64,000 nt of DNA from positions 118,682 through 182,681 of the forward strand of contig DYHH01000003.1 of NCBI GenBank assembly GCA_020724265.1, written 5' to 3'. The notes beneath the pieces are model-generated. The model did no database searches. It was not told where the DNA came from and worked only from the letters and a program-made list of their open reading frames with translations. How positions within the stretch are numbered: the first letter of the stretch is position 1; each line of letters starts with the position of its first letter. This document shows positions 63,878 through 64,000 of this stretch, in pieces. The DNA comes from Melioribacter roseus. Lineage in GTDB: Bacteria; Bacteroidota; Ignavibacteria; Ignavibacteriales; Melioribacteraceae. The translations under genes and the position numbers were made by a program.

Positions 63878-64000
63878 CTATGTTTGAATTACACCGACAT
63901 TAAATTTCGGCATAATAGGATTGTGATCAGCTACTTCCAAACTCATAGAAATATATTCACGGGTTTTAGCCGGATCGATAACTTCATCAACCCATAATCT
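63878..64000 (-). CDS. Acyl-CoA carboxylase carboxyltransferase subunit, C-terminal fragment
   Basis: The last 40 codons of a minus-strand gene that enters from the right edge. The peptide starts RLWVDEVIDPAKTREYIS and ends KFNVGVIQT. The LWVDEVIDPxxTR pattern is the C-terminus of biotin-dependent carboxyltransferase (acetyl/propionyl/methylcrotonyl-CoA carboxylase beta) proteins. Which acyl-CoA it uses cannot be told from this piece. Confidence 0.8.
   Translation of the reverse strand, partial: RLWVDEVIDPAKTREYISMSLEVADHNPIMPKFNVGVIQT

Overview
This 64 kb window is AT-rich and protein-dense, with no rRNA, tRNA, CRISPR array or phage. It looks like the chromosome of an FCB-group bacterium, most likely Ignavibacteria or a relative (inference). 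The reasons are a GldC-type protein, a Bacteroidota-type histone H1-like protein, a HYC_CC_PP protein, a short primary sigma factor, and promoters of the TTG-N19-21-TAnnTTTG type seen at five places. Strong Shine-Dalgarno sequences are also common, which is less typical of Bacteroidetes proper.

Layout. 1-4.96 kb: two identical terminators for an off-window gene, then divergent secreted peptidases (C69 and S9). 4.96-17.6 kb (all minus): a nitrogen/carbon cluster with three glutamate dehydrogenase-family genes, two paralogous ~1000-residue proteins (two receiver-like domains fused to a PEP-synthase-type ATP-grasp domain), a soluble histidine kinase, a NarL-type regulator and a small zinc ribbon. 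17.9-24.9 kb: hisGDCBHAF-IE, preceded by a histidine leader peptide and attenuator. 25.1-32.8 kb (minus): trpEGDCF-aroF-BA, preceded by a tryptophan leader peptide and attenuator. 32.9-33.6 kb: an MNT/HEPN toxin-antitoxin-like pair whose HEPN gene carries an amber stop. 33.8-39.2 kb: a class V aminotransferase, gldC, ytxH, rpoD, trxA, a GDPD and two small membrane or secreted proteins. 39.2-47.5 kb (minus): a CusBCA-type copper/silver efflux operon with an HMA protein and a HYC_CC_PP protein. 47.7-50.8 kb: a TPR protein, and a four-gene operon with a second HisA, a cNMP-binding protein, a UspA and an eIF2B-like isomerase. 51.2-61.8 kb (plus): hydrolase, bioY, a membrane Fe-S oxidoreductase, a histone-like protein, capA, MFS, dusB, a PAP2-like protein, polX, apt and DoxX. 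61.8-64 kb: trmB, a four-helix-bundle protein, rsmI and the end of an acyl-CoA carboxylase gene.

How it fits together. The two biosynthetic operons are both read as ribosome-controlled attenuation units, with runs of His or Trp codons just ahead of a strong terminator. The most unusual locus is the dehydrogenase cluster. Two GDH paralogs carry opposite residues at the two positions known to set NAD versus NADP preference. A receiver/ATP-grasp protein lies downstream of each, and a two-component pair sits between the two halves. This suggests a signal-controlled switch at the 2-oxoglutarate/glutamate or PEP/pyruvate node, but its biochemistry cannot be read from sequence. Gene calls rest on motifs and family resemblance recognised by eye; no database search was run.
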